From Herbidospora yilanensis (GTDB lineage Bacteria > Actinomycetota > Actinomycetes > Streptosporangiales > Streptosporangiaceae): 64,000 bases of DNA. The stretch is taken from positions 62,001 to 126,000 of the forward strand of contig NZ_BBXE01000022.1 of NCBI RefSeq assembly GCF_001570565.1. The letters run 5' to 3'. The notes beneath the pieces were generated by a model that was not told the origin of the DNA, searched no databases, and saw only the letters and a list, made by a program, of their open reading frames with translations. The stretch's first letter is position 1; every line of letters starts with the position of its first letter. Shown here in pieces: positions 44,168 through 53,083 of this stretch. Both the position numbers and the translations under genes were made by a program.

Positions 44168-45940
44168 TTAACCGCCGGTATTGCGAGGCCTTGCGGCCGG
44201 TTTGCCCGTCAGGATCGACGTGTAGAGCCGCTTGAGCACGGGGCTGGGATCGATGCCCAGTTCTCCGGCCAGCCGGCGGCGGACCGCCTCGAACTGGGCG
44301 AGCGCCTCGGGGGCCCGGCCGCAGCCCGCCAGGGCGGTCATCCGGGCGGCGATCAGGCGTTCGCGGGCGGGGAAGAAGGCGGCCAGGTCGTCGAGCCTGG
44401 TCAGCACCTCGACGAAGGCGCCGCGTTCGATCTGGAGCTCGGCCCAGTCCTCGTTCACCGCCAGATGGAGGTCGGTGCAGCGGGCCACCGTCTCGTCGAC
44501 CAGGGGGATGCCGGCGAACTCGGCCAGCGGCCGTCCCCGCCACAGGTCGAGGGCCCGGTCGAGCAGGTGCAGGGCCGCGTCGCCCGCGCCCCGGCGGCGC
44601 ATCTCGCGCCCGGCCGCCGCCAGGTCGCGGAAGCGGAGGAGGTCGAGTTCGTCGCGGCGGGCGTCCAGGCGGTAGCCCCAGCCCTCGAAGGCGATGCGGT
44701 CGCCGAGGCGTTTGCGCAGCTCCGAGACGTACACCTGGAGGTTCTTGCGGGCCGTCGCCGGGGGGCGGCCCTCCCAGAGGGAGTCGATGAGGTGGTCGGT
44801 CGGGATCACCTCGTTCGGGTTCGACAACAGGATCGCGGCCAGCAGGCGCGACTTCCTGGCGCTGATGTGGACGGGCACGCCGCCGACGCGGATGTCGAGC
44901 GGCCCGAGCACGCGGCCGTCCAGCGCCGTGGCCCGGCCGCCCAGCAGGAGGAAGCCCGACAGGTCGACGCGGGTGTTCTCGCGGTGCAGCCGGCGGACCA
45001 TCGCCAGCGTGGCCATCGAGACGTCGTCGACGCCCGCCTTCGACTCGAACCAGCGCCAGTCGCCGTCGGGGTTGACCTCCAGGAACACCGGGCCGTCGCC
45101 GGTCAGCAGGAAGTCGAAGGCGCCGTAGCGCAGCCCCCACACCTCGGCCAGGCGGTGCACGGCCTCGGCCACCTCCGCGGGCGCGGTGACGGGCGCGACG
45201 CTCACCGAGCCCTCGTCGCGCCAGATCGCCGCGGGTGACGGCTTCTCGACCCGGAAGGCCCTGATCTCGCCGTCCACGTGGTAGACCCGCAGCTCGGCGG
45301 TGTGCTCGATGTACTCCTGGACGATCATCGGCACGTCCCGCGCGTGGAAGGCGGTCCGGTCGGCGATCTCCGGGAAGACGCCTTCGAGCAGGTTCGGCTC
45401 GGCCTCCACGAAGTGCCTGCTCAGCGCCTTGACGACGATCTTCCGGCAGGGGAACGCGGCGCTGCCCGGGTCGGTGGTGACGATCGTGCGCGGCACCCGG
45501 ATGCCGGCCTTGGCCGCGCCGTCGAGCTGGGCCAGCCTGCCGGGGTCGAGGCCGTCGGGGACGCGTACCGACGAGAGGGCCGTCACCTGGTCGACCAGGG
45601 CGACCCATGACTCGGCGCGGAACAGGGAACGGGCGTCGCCGCCGGCGAACGCCGCGAAGTGCCGCACCCAGGTCACCGTCGGCAGGATGCGGCGGCCGTC
45701 GATGGTGAGGGAGCCGTCTTCGTGGCGGGTCAGCGCGGCGACCGAACCGGCGTCGATGCGCACACTCGGCACGCCCAGCGCGCGCAGCCCGCGTTGCAGC
45801 CCGGCGAACTCGCCCATGCCGGCGCGGTCGGCGAGCACCACGCACGGCAACACGGTCCGGGGATCGCTTTCGTCGGGCAGCAGCCAGCTCACGCCGCGCG
45901 CCGCCGCCGGCATCCGCAGGGTGTACGAGCCCGTGTCCAT
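44168..45940 (-). CDS. ATP-grasp enzyme fused to a SARP-type regulator
   Basis: 590 residues from the ATG at 45940. Residues 1 to about 335 are a pre-ATP-grasp plus ATP-grasp ligase region of the RimK/ribosomal-peptide-maturase type: FPCRKIVVKALSRHF, VPMIVQEYIEHTAELRVY and the metal site VFLEVNPDGDW. Residues about 344-435 are an OmpR-like winged helix (RVLGPLDIRVGG, NPNEVIPTDHLIDSLWEG, KNLQVYVSELRKRLG). Residues about 440-590 are a BTAD domain ending GIDPSPVLKRLY. The two halves are each complete. SARP proteins activate actinomycete biosynthetic clusters, so this may couple ligand sensing or peptide ligation to transcription. Divergent from the ABC exporter operon across a shared 113-base control region. 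Confidence 0.85.
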   Translation of the reverse strand: MDTGSYTLRMPAAARGVSWLLPDESDPRTVLPCVVLADRAGMGEFAGLQRGLRALGVPSVRIDAGSVAALTRHEDGSLTIDGRRILPTVTWVRHFAAFAGGDARSLFRAESWVALVDQVTALSSVRVPDGLDPGRLAQLDGAAKAGIRVPRTIVTTDPGSAAFPCRKIVVKALSRHFVEAEPNLLEGVFPEIADRTAFHARDVPMIVQEYIEHTAELRVYHVDGEIRAFRVEKPSPAAIWRDEGSVSVAPVTAPAEVAEAVHRLAEVWGLRYGAFDFLLTGDGPVFLEVNPDGDWRWFESKAGVDDVSMATLAMVRRLHRENTRVDLSGFLLLGGRATALDGRVLGPLDIRVGGVPVHISARKSRLLAAILLSNPNEVIPTDHLIDSLWEGRPPATARKNLQVYVSELRKRLGDRIAFEGWGYRLDARRDELDLLRFRDLAAAGREMRRRGAGDAALHLLDRALDLWRGRPLAEFAGIPLVDETVARCTDLHLAVNEDWAELQIERGAFVEVLTRLDDLAAFFPARERLIAARMTALAGCGRAPEALAQFEAVRRRLAGELGIDPSPVLKRLYTSILTGKPAARPRNTGG

Positions 45941-46001
45941 GGGCCGATGGTGTTCGCACGCGGCCGGGAGACACAATCAGGCCTCTGCCGTTCGGCATAA
46001 G

Positions 46002-46047
46002 CCCACTTTCGTGGGGTTGTCCGGCCCACTGATCACCAGCCCATACT
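46002..46047 (+). promoter_or_regulatory. Cluster promoter 1: palindrome, -35 and -10 for the ABC-YcaO operon
   Basis: Palindrome-like CCCACTTTCGTGGGG (46002-46016) directly abuts TTGTCC (46017-46022). A 19-base spacer then leads to CATACT (46042-46047). The ATG of the ABC gene is six bases further and has no ribosome site, so a leaderless transcript is likely. The same layout precedes the precursor and cyclase operons. The palindrome may also serve the divergent ATP-grasp/SARP gene. Confidence 0.7.
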
Positions 46048-46053
46048 CAAGCC

Positions 46054-46977
46054 ATGAGTGACGTGGTGACGGCCACGGGGCTTACCAAGCAGTACAAGGG
46101 AATGAGCCGGCCCGCGGTCGACGACGTGTCGTTCGACATCGCGCCAGGTGAGACCTGCGGACTGCTCGGCCCCAACGGCGCCGGTAAGACGAGTCTCATC
46201 AAATTGATCTGCGGTGTCACCGCACCTACCTCCGGGGACATCCGCGTGTTCGGCGTCGACCCGGTCCGCCAGCCGGTCGAGGCCAAGAGCGGCATCGGTG
46301 CGATGCACCAGACCGCGCCGTTCGACATGATGTTGCCCGCGCTCGACAACCTGCACATCGCGGCCAGGTTCCGCGGCCTGAAGTGGCGCGCGGTCGAACC
46401 GTGGGCGATGGAGGTGGCCGAGTTCCTGGGCCTGACCGAGGCCCTCGACCGGATGTGCTTCCAGCTCTCGGGTGGTCAGCGCCAGCGCCTCCAGTTGGTC
46501 AGGGCGCTGCTCAGCATCCCCCGGCTGCTGATCCTCGACGAGCCGTCGGCCGGTCTCGACGTCGCCGGACGCCGCCAGGTCGAGAAGTTCGTCACCTGGC
46601 TGCGTGAGGAGCACGGCGTCACCATCCTGTGGACGACCCACCACATCGAGGAACTGGAGCGCAACTGCCAGCGGGTCCTGGTCATCAACAAGGGCCAGGT
46701 GGTCAGGTTCGCCAAGCCCCGCGAGATCGTCGAGGAGTTCGGCAGCACCCACGTCCAGGTCAGCGTGGAGGACGAGTCGGCCCGGCAGGCGGTCGAGGAC
46801 TGGGCGCGGGGCGCCGGTCACGAGATCTCGACGGGCGAGAACGAGGTGCGCATCCACGGGGCCAAGGCCCGGGAGGTGCTGCCCGCGCTGGCCGGTCTCG
46901 CGGTCACCGGCGTGTCGACCGTCTCCGACTCCCTCGAAGAGGCGTTCCTGCGGATGACGGAGAAGGTGACCGCGTGA
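46054..46977 (+). CDS. ABC exporter ATP-binding protein
   Basis: 307 residues, DrrA/CcmA-type ATPase: Walker A GPNGAGKTS, signature LSGGQRQRLQLVRA, Walker B LLILDEPSAGLD and switch His in WTTHHIEELE. The C-terminal 80 residues are the extra domain seen in drug and antibiotic exporters. No ribosome site precedes the ATG, and the -10 box ends six bases before it. It works with the permease encoded in the next gene. In a RiPP cluster it probably exports the product or gives self-resistance. Confidence 0.93.
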   Translation: MSDVVTATGLTKQYKGMSRPAVDDVSFDIAPGETCGLLGPNGAGKTSLIKLICGVTAPTSGDIRVFGVDPVRQPVEAKSGIGAMHQTAPFDMMLPALDNLHIAARFRGLKWRAVEPWAMEVAEFLGLTEALDRMCFQLSGGQRQRLQLVRALLSIPRLLILDEPSAGLDVAGRRQVEKFVTWLREEHGVTILWTTHHIEELERNCQRVLVINKGQVVRFAKPREIVEEFGSTHVQVSVEDESARQAVEDWARGAGHEISTGENEVRIHGAKAREVLPALAGLAVTGVSTVSDSLEEAFLRMTEKVTA

Positions 46978-47798
46978 GCACCCCGACCGACCTGCTGGCC
47001 TTCGACCACAAGCCGCCGCCGCCCGGCACCGCCCGTCAGGCCGATCTTGGGGCCGTGGTCTACCGCGAGTGGGCGCTGCTGGCCCGCAACCGGGTCTACC
47101 TGATCCTAGGCCTGGCCCCGATGCTCATCTACTTGCTGCTGGTCAACACCTCGCTGAGCAACCTGGTGCAGACCGTGGAGTACAAGGGCCTGGCCGTCGG
47201 GTTCGCGGTGTTCCTGCTGCCGATGACGCTGGGCATGTCGGTGGTCAGCGCGGCCGGCACCTCCGCCATGGCGATCTTCCAGGAGGAGATGAGCGGGGTG
47301 GCGACGCAGCTCTGGTCGTACCCGCTGAGAAGGTCGCGGTTCCTGATGGGCAAGATGATCGCCGGTGTGTCGCTGGTGCTCGGGCAGAGCCTGCTCGGTC
47401 TCATCGCGGCCGTGCTGATCTTCGAGTTCCCGTTCGACCTGGAGGGCTGGCTGGCCCTGCTGGTGACCCTGGCGCTGGCGTCGCTGGCCATCAACGGGCT
47501 CTATCTGGCGGCGGCCATCACGGTCACCGACTACCAGGCCTTCATGGTCGGCTCGAACCTGTCGCTGCCGGTCCTCGTGTTCAGCGCGCCGTCGATGTAC
47601 ACCTACGACAGCATGCCGACGGTCCTGCAGTGGTTCTCCCACGTCAACCCGCTCACCTACGCCATCAACGGCATGCGCGACGCCAGCCTGTTCGGCTTCG
47701 CGGAGGCCGGGCGCGACATGGCGATCCTGGCCGTGATGGCGATCGTCGGCTACTCGATCGGCGGCCGGGCGCTGCTGAACCGGGCCCGCAACATCTGA
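46974..47798 (+). CDS. ABC-2 type exporter permease
   Basis: 274 residues from the GTG at 46974, which overlaps the ATPase stop (GTGA). Six hydrophobic segments in the ABC-2 pattern, with the conserved loop QWFSHVNPLTYAINGMRDASL before the last segment. Forms the membrane part of the exporter with the preceding ATPase. Followed after 19 bases by the YcaO gene, which has its own GAGGGGG ribosome site. Confidence 0.9.
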   Translation: MSTPTDLLAFDHKPPPPGTARQADLGAVVYREWALLARNRVYLILGLAPMLIYLLLVNTSLSNLVQTVEYKGLAVGFAVFLLPMTLGMSVVSAAGTSAMAIFQEEMSGVATQLWSYPLRRSRFLMGKMIAGVSLVLGQSLLGLIAAVLIFEFPFDLEGWLALLVTLALASLAINGLYLAAAITVTDYQAFMVGSNLSLPVLVFSAPSMYTYDSMPTVLQWFSHVNPLTYAINGMRDASLFGFAEAGRDMAILAVMAIVGYSIGGRALLNRARNI

Positions 47799-47817
47799 TT
47801 TCCGAGGGGGCGAGACG

Positions 47818-48957
47818 ATGTCCGACACGACCTGGCTGCGCTCGGAGGCCGACGCCTCGAAGGTGCTGTTACCCGGCACCGACCGGGCGGTCGGACCGGC
47901 CCGGACGCTGGAGATGGCCGGGCGGGCCGCCCCGTTGGTCGGGATCACCCGGGTGGCCGACATCACCCGGCTCGACCACATCGGCATCCCGACCTTCCAG
48001 GCGATCCGGCCGGCGTCCCGCACGCTGGCGGTCTCCCAGGGCAAGGGGGTCACCCCCGACCTGGCGAGACTGTCGGCGATGATGGAGTCGATCGAGCTCT
48101 GGCACGCCGAGCAGCCGATGCACGCCCACACCGTCTCGCCGCCGAGGGAACTCGACCTCGGCTACGACGTGGCGGCGCTGCCGCTGTCGTCCCCGACCGT
48201 CCTGCACGAGGGGCTGCCCATCGCCTGGGTGCCCGGCCGGTCGCTCGTCGACGGAAGTGAGACCCTGGTTCCCCGTGACACGGTCGTGTTCCGGCTGACC
48301 CGCAGGACGGGCTGGAACGCGCCGGTGTTCTTCGAGTCGACCAACGGCCTGGCCAGCGGGAACACGCTCGTCGAGGCCACACTTCACGCGCTCTACGAGG
48401 TGGTCGAACGCGACGCCGTCACCGGATGGCTGACCGGCCGCGACAAGGGCGAGATCGTCGACGCCCGGTCGATGGGCGCACCGGTGATCGACGTGCTCTG
48501 CGAGCTGATGGCCCGCGCCCGCGTCACGATGGAGTGCCGGTCGGTGCCCTCGCCCACCGGGCTCTCCGTCTTCGTCGTCAGGATCACCTGCGACGACTAT
48601 CCGCCGCCCTTCATGGGCTACGGGTGCCATCTCAGCGCCGAGATCGCCCTGTCCCGGGCCGTCACGGAGGCGGCGCAGTCGCGGCTGGCCTACATCTCGG
48701 GCGCCCGCGACGACCTCAAGGCGGGCGCGCAGAGCCAACTGGCCGGCGAATATCCGGCGCTCGTCGAGGGCGGGGCCGGGATCCAGGAGGCGCCCGCGCG
48801 CGGAAGCCTCGTCGACGACCTGGACGACGTCGTGAAACGCGCCGCCGTCGCCTTCGGGCACGCGCCCATGGTGGCCGACCTGACCCGCGCGGACATCGGC
48901 GTGCCGGTGGCCCGCGTGCTGGCCCCCGGCAGCCGCGTCATCCCGGAGGTGTTCTGA
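47818..48957 (+). CDS. YcaO-domain peptide-modifying enzyme
   Basis: 379 residues. YcaO landmarks for ATP binding are present: SQGKGVTPDLARLSAMMESIE, with the paired Glu in the ESIE region; LYEVVERDAVTGW; and EIALSRAVTEAAQSRLAY. YcaO enzymes activate a backbone amide by phosphorylation. With a TfuA partner, encoded next with a one-base overlap, the known outcome is thioamide formation. The C-terminus lacks the Pro-rich tail of azoline-forming YcaO enzymes, agreeing with a thioamide-type role. The peptide substrate is probably the precursor at 56243, but this is inferred. Confidence 0.93.
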   Translation: MSDTTWLRSEADASKVLLPGTDRAVGPARTLEMAGRAAPLVGITRVADITRLDHIGIPTFQAIRPASRTLAVSQGKGVTPDLARLSAMMESIELWHAEQPMHAHTVSPPRELDLGYDVAALPLSSPTVLHEGLPIAWVPGRSLVDGSETLVPRDTVVFRLTRRTGWNAPVFFESTNGLASGNTLVEATLHALYEVVERDAVTGWLTGRDKGEIVDARSMGAPVIDVLCELMARARVTMECRSVPSPTGLSVFVVRITCDDYPPPFMGYGCHLSAEIALSRAVTEAAQSRLAYISGARDDLKAGAQSQLAGEYPALVEGGAGIQEAPARGSLVDDLDDVVKRAAVAFGHAPMVADLTRADIGVPVARVLAPGSRVIPEVF

Positions 48958-50168
48958 TGAAGGTGGTCGTCTACACGGGACCGACCCTGTCGGCCGACGA
49001 CGTGCACGCCGTCCTGCCCGGCGCCCGCGTCGTGCCGCCCGCCGCGCGGGGCGACCTGCTCAAGGAGGAGTGGAGCCCCGACGACACCGCCATCATCATC
49101 GACGGCTACTACCGCGAGCGGCTGTCCGTCGGGCACAAGGAGATCCTCTGGCTGCTCAACGAGGGTGTGCACGTCATCGGCGCGGCCTCGATGGGGGCGC
49201 TCCGGGCGGCCGAGCTCGCCCCGTTCGGGATGACCGGGGTGGGCGAGGTCTACGAGATGTTCTCCTCCGGCGCGGTCGACGGCGACGACGAGGTCGCCGT
49301 GCTGCACGGCCCGGCCGAGCGCGGCTACCCGGTCGCCACGGTCGCCCTGGTCAACCTCCGTCACGGGGTGGCCCAGGGCACGGTCGACGCCGGGACGGGC
49401 GAACGGATCGTCGCCGCCGCCAAGGCGCGGCCGTTCACGCACCGGTCGTGGGAGGAGCTCGAAGAGGCGGTCGATCCGGCCGACCGGGCGGCGCTGGCCG
49501 TACTGAGAGAAGAGAAGTGGGACGTCAAACGGCTCGACGCGCTGGCGGCCCTGGAGGCGGTGGCCGGTCCGGGAACCGACGTCGCCGGGGCCTGGTCGGC
49601 CGACATCGCGCTGACCGGGATCACCCACTACGAGGCGCTGAAGTGGCGGTCGGCCCGCGACCTCGACGTCATGAACGCCGCCCGGCTGTTCGCGCCGGAG
49701 TATCCCGAGGTGCACACCTCCGTCCTGGCGGAACTGCTCGCCGGCTTCGGCGGCGAGACCCATGCCCGGGAGAAGCTCGGCGTGTACGGCGACGAACTGC
49801 CCCCCGAGCTGGCGAAATGGCTGACCCCTCACGAGAACGTGCTCGGCATGGCCGAGCGGCTCCGCCTCGTCATGACGCGGGTCTGGCCGGTCTGGCAGTC
49901 GGAGGACTGGCGGCGGGCGGTGCTCGACCGGCTGCGCCGGCACCCGAAGTGGCCCGAGTGGAGCGACCTCGTCGACGCCGCCGAGACGGCGCGGGCCACG
50001 GCCAGGGCGGCCACGCCGCCGCCGGAGTTCTGCGCCCGGTTGTTCCTGCGGCACTGGAAGACCGCGCCGCCGCACGTCGAGATGGCCCGGCGCGGCTTCT
50101 ACGGCATGGACGACCTCGGCCGCACCGTCACGCCGTTCTTCCCCCTGGACGCCCAGCGGGGACGCTGA
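48957..50168 (+). CDS. TfuA-like YcaO partner protein
   Basis: 403 residues. The first 220 are the TfuA core: VYTGPTLSADDVHAVLPGA, DTAIIIDGYYRERLSVGHKE and GAASMGALRAAELAPFGM followed by GVGEVYEMF. TfuA proteins assist YcaO in backbone thioamidation, likely delivering sulfide. The C-terminal 180 residues are an extra helical region present in longer cluster-encoded homologues. The ATG overlaps the YcaO stop (TGATG), which favours co-translation of an equimolar complex. Confidence 0.92.
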   Translation: MKVVVYTGPTLSADDVHAVLPGARVVPPAARGDLLKEEWSPDDTAIIIDGYYRERLSVGHKEILWLLNEGVHVIGAASMGALRAAELAPFGMTGVGEVYEMFSSGAVDGDDEVAVLHGPAERGYPVATVALVNLRHGVAQGTVDAGTGERIVAAAKARPFTHRSWEELEEAVDPADRAALAVLREEKWDVKRLDALAALEAVAGPGTDVAGAWSADIALTGITHYEALKWRSARDLDVMNAARLFAPEYPEVHTSVLAELLAGFGGETHAREKLGVYGDELPPELAKWLTPHENVLGMAERLRLVMTRVWPVWQSEDWRRAVLDRLRRHPKWPEWSDLVDAAETARATARAATPPPEFCARLFLRHWKTAPPHVEMARRGFYGMDDLGRTVTPFFPLDAQRGR

Positions 50169-51280
50169 TGCGGATCCCGCGTGCGGATCCCCATCCGGTC
50201 CTCCACCGGATGCGCGAGGAGACGCCGGTCGTCAGGATCGGCGGCGCCTGGTATCTCACCCGGTACGCCGACGTGCAGCGGGCCCTGCTCGACCCGGACA
50301 TCGGGCGGCAGGTCGTGGTGCACGAGGGCGTGGACGACCCGCTCGCGATGGTGCGCCGGAACATGTTCAACCTCGACCCGCCCGACCACACCCGGTTGCG
50401 GCGGCTGATGGCGCCCGCGTTCGGGCCGCGCACGGTCGCGCGGCTCGACCGGCGTATCGGTGAGATCACCGCCGAGCTGGTCGCCGGCCTCGACGGCGAG
50501 GTCGACGTGATCGAGCAGCTCGCGCTGCCGCTGCCGATCCTGGTGATGGCCGATCTCATCGGCTTCCCCGCGGCGGACGCGGCCCGGCTGCGGGTCTGGA
50601 GCGACGCGATGTTGCGCAGCTACCACGCGCCGAGGATCAGGGTGGCCGGGCTGGCCTTCGTCCGCTACATCGAGAAGCGCGTGGCGGAGCGGCGCGAGCA
50701 GCCGCGCGGCGACCTGCTCACCCGCCTCGCGCTGAGCCCCGAGCTCGACCACGAGGAGCTCGTGTCGAGCGTGTTCCAACTGGTCATGGCGGGGGACGAG
50801 ACGACGGTCAACCTGATCGGCAACGGGGTGCTGGAACTGCTGCGGCATCCCGGGGAACTGCGCAGGCTGCGCGCGAACCCCGAGCTGATCGACTCGGCGG
50901 TCGAGGAGATCATGCGGTTCAACGGGCCGGTCGGGCATTCCCGGCCGCTCTACGCGCTCACCGACGTGACCTTCGGCGACGTGGTCGTCCCCAAGGGCGA
51001 CCTGATCGTCCCGGTGCTGCTGGCCGCCAACCGCGACCCGGCGGTCTTCCCCGACCCCGACGTGTTCGACGTCGCCCGCACCCCCAACCGGCATCTCGGC
51101 CTCGGCCACGGCATCCACTTCTGCCTGGGCGCGGCGCTGGCCCGGCTCCAGGCGCGGGCCGCGATCGGCGCGCTGGTGCGCCGCCCGCTGGAGCTCGCCG
51201 CCGATCCCGACGGCCTGGAGTGGACCCCCGACCTGTTCATCCACGGCGTGCGCCGCCTTCCCCTGCGAGTGGGCCCATGA
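50168..51280 (+). CDS. Cytochrome P450
   Basis: 370 residues, somewhat short for the usual ~400. Helix I oxygen-activating motif MAGDETT, ExxR in EEIMRF, and heme loop LGLGHGIHFCLGAALAR with the Cys ligand at residue 319. Soluble, with no membrane anchor. Probably hydroxylates or crosslinks the peptide product. The ATG overlaps the TfuA stop (TGATG). Redox partners are not encoded in this window. Confidence 0.95.
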   Translation: MRIPRADPHPVLHRMREETPVVRIGGAWYLTRYADVQRALLDPDIGRQVVVHEGVDDPLAMVRRNMFNLDPPDHTRLRRLMAPAFGPRTVARLDRRIGEITAELVAGLDGEVDVIEQLALPLPILVMADLIGFPAADAARLRVWSDAMLRSYHAPRIRVAGLAFVRYIEKRVAERREQPRGDLLTRLALSPELDHEELVSSVFQLVMAGDETTVNLIGNGVLELLRHPGELRRLRANPELIDSAVEEIMRFNGPVGHSRPLYALTDVTFGDVVVPKGDLIVPVLLAANRDPAVFPDPDVFDVARTPNRHLGLGHGIHFCLGAALARLQARAAIGALVRRPLELAADPDGLEWTPDLFIHGVRRLPLRVGP

Positions 51281-52266
51281 AGAATCTCTCGGCCATGGCC
51301 TTCGGCTTCGCCGGTTCCCAGATCCTGTACGCCGCCACGAAGCTCGGCCTGCCCGACGTGCTGGCCAGAGGCCCGATCGACGCCGGGGCCCTGGCCGGTC
51401 GGGTGGGGGCCGATCCCGAAGCGCTGCGCCGTCTGCTGCGCGCGCTGGTCGTGCTCGACGTGGCCGTCGAGATCCCGCCGGACCGCTACGCCCTGTCGGC
51501 CTTCGGCCAGCCGCTGCGCACGGGCCACCCCCGGTCGATCAGGTCGAGCGTGCTGCTGCTGGGCGACCCGGCCACGTGGCGGGCGTGGGGCGCGCTGACC
51601 GAGTCGGTGCGGACCGGCGAGACGGCCTGGGACCACGTGCACGGGAAGCCGCTCTTCGAGCACCTCGCCGGCGCGCCGGAACTCTCCACCGTCTTCAACA
51701 CCGCGATGCGCGAGGGCACCGGCCAGGTCGCCGACCTCATCGCGTTCGACTTCTCGGGCCGGACCGTCGTGGACGTCGGCGGCGGCAACGGCACCCTCCT
51801 GGCGTCGATCCTGGCGCGGACCCCCGACGCGCGGGGTGTGCTCTTCGACTCGGCCGAAGGCGCGGCCGACGCCGCGCACGTGCTGGCGGAGGTCGCCGAC
51901 CGGTGCCGGGTCGAGCACGGCGACTTCTTCGACGCCGTGCCCGACGGCGACGTCATCGTCCTCAAGGGCATCCTGCACGACTGGGACGACGACACCTGCG
52001 TCCGGCTGCTGCGGGGGTGCCGCAAGGCGCTGCGGCCGGGCGGGCGGTTGCTGGTCGTCGAGCCGGTCATGCCCGAGCGGCTCACCGCGGAGGAGGCGCC
52101 GGGTGTGGTGATGAGCGACGTCGCGATGCTCGTCTACACCGGGGGCCGCGAACGCACCCGGGCGGAGTTCGCCGCCCTCCTGGCCGCCGCCGGCTTCACG
52201 TTGACGCAGGTCGGCGAGCGTCTGGGCGGGTCGTCGATCAGGGTCGTGGAGGCCGCGGGAGACTGA
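51277..52266 (+). CDS. SAM-dependent O-methyltransferase (acetylserotonin/plant-type fold)
   Basis: 329 residues. An N-terminal dimerisation winged helix (ATKLGLPDVLARGPIDAGAL) is followed by the class I methyltransferase: SAM motif VVDVGGGNGTLLASIL and catalytic base region LKGILHDWDDDTCVRLLRG with the expected His. RLLVVEPVMP follows. Such enzymes usually methylate hydroxyl groups, so it may act after the P450. The ATG overlaps the P450 stop (ATGA). Confidence 0.93.
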   Translation: MKNLSAMAFGFAGSQILYAATKLGLPDVLARGPIDAGALAGRVGADPEALRRLLRALVVLDVAVEIPPDRYALSAFGQPLRTGHPRSIRSSVLLLGDPATWRAWGALTESVRTGETAWDHVHGKPLFEHLAGAPELSTVFNTAMREGTGQVADLIAFDFSGRTVVDVGGGNGTLLASILARTPDARGVLFDSAEGAADAAHVLAEVADRCRVEHGDFFDAVPDGDVIVLKGILHDWDDDTCVRLLRGCRKALRPGGRLLVVEPVMPERLTAEEAPGVVMSDVAMLVYTGGRERTRAEFAALLAAAGFTLTQVGERLGGSSIRVVEAAGD

Positions 52267-52271
52267 GCCGC

Positions 52272-52391
52272 ATGAGTATGCCGGGCCTGCGGGCGGCTCT
52301 CATGAGTAAGTTCACTGCTCTGGTGAGCATTTTCATATGCGCGCATCCTGTGCCTGTGTTGCAGAAACGGGCAATTCAGGTGGTCAGGTGA
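52272..52391 (+). CDS. Possible 39-residue peptide coupled to the LuxR regulator
   Basis: A short ORF starting MSMPGLRAALMSKF, five bases after the methyltransferase stop, with a hydrophobic middle (TALVSIFICA) and one Cys. Its stop overlaps the GTG of the regulator in a GTGA tetranucleotide, the same coupling used throughout the cluster. Its ribosome site is weak. It may be a leader or coupling peptide, or not expressed as protein. It shows no leader similarity to the precursor at 56243. Confidence 0.25.
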   Translation: MSMPGLRAALMSKFTALVSIFICAHPVPVLQKRAIQVVR

Positions 52392-53083
52392 CACATCAGG
52401 CCGAATTGGCCCTCTCGGTCGAGGCGATGCCCGTCAGGGTGGTCGTCGGCGATCCGGACCGGGGGGTTCGGGCCAGGCTCAGAGGATCGCTGCACATGGG
52501 CAACGGCGTCCACGTCGTCGGCGAGGCCGGCGCCGGGACCCGGCTGAGCGACCTGGTCGCCCGGCAACGGCCACGGGTGGTCGTGGTCAGCGCCGCGCTG
52601 CTCGACTCGGGGGTCGACTTCGCCCTCGCGGTCGAGGCGCTGACACGCTGCCGCACCCACGTCGTGCTGGTCGCCGACGAGCTCGACGAGGAGTTGCTCG
52701 GGCGGGCGCTGCGGGAGGGGGTCGGCGGGTTCGTCCACCGCCGCTCGCTCTTCGCCGAGATCGTGCCGGCGATCCGGCTCGTCGCGGCCGGGCACACGTT
52801 CATCTCCACGGCGATGATCACCCGGCTCAGAGACCGCATCGCGGGCGCGATGACCGGGGTCGACCACCACCTGGCCGCGCTCACCCGCCGGGAGGCCGAG
52901 GTGCTCGCCCTGGTCGCCACCGGCCTGTCGAACGCCCAGATCGCCGACCGGCTGGGCATCGGGGCCGGGACCGTGCGGTCACACCTGGCCAGGATCCTCG
53001 ACAAGCTCCAGGCGGCCAACCGCGCCCACGCGGTCGGCATCGCCTACGAGCTCGGCTTCATCGCGCCCAGGCGAACTGGCTGA
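52388..53083 (+). CDS. LuxR/NarL-type response regulator without canonical receiver Asp context
   Basis: About 231 residues from the GTG at 52388; an ATG at 52427 with GAGGCG upstream is an equally good start and gives MPVRVVVGDPDRG. Residues about 14-140 are receiver-like (VVVGDPDRGVRARL, VVVVSAALLDSGVDF, LREGVGGFVHR). The position that normally holds the phospho-acceptor Asp reads VVVSAALL, so phosphorylation is doubtful. Residues about 165-225 are the LuxR helix-turn-helix (LTRREAEVLALVATGLSNAQ). No histidine kinase is adjacent. Likely pathway-specific control. It converges with the flavoprotein gene, overlapping by 26 bases. Confidence 0.85.
   Translation: MTHQAELALSVEAMPVRVVVGDPDRGVRARLRGSLHMGNGVHVVGEAGAGTRLSDLVARQRPRVVVVSAALLDSGVDFALAVEALTRCRTHVVLVADELDEELLGRALREGVGGFVHRRSLFAEIVPAIRLVAAGHTFISTAMITRLRDRIAGAMTGVDHHLAALTRREAEVLALVATGLSNAQIADRLGIGAGTVRSHLARILDKLQAANRAHAVGIAYELGFIAPRRTG

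Noticed and set aside
48957-49100. A second precursor peptide hidden at the YcaO-TfuA junction
   Set aside because: The genes overlap by one base and leave no space. Other gaps in the exporter-YcaO operon are at most 19 bases.
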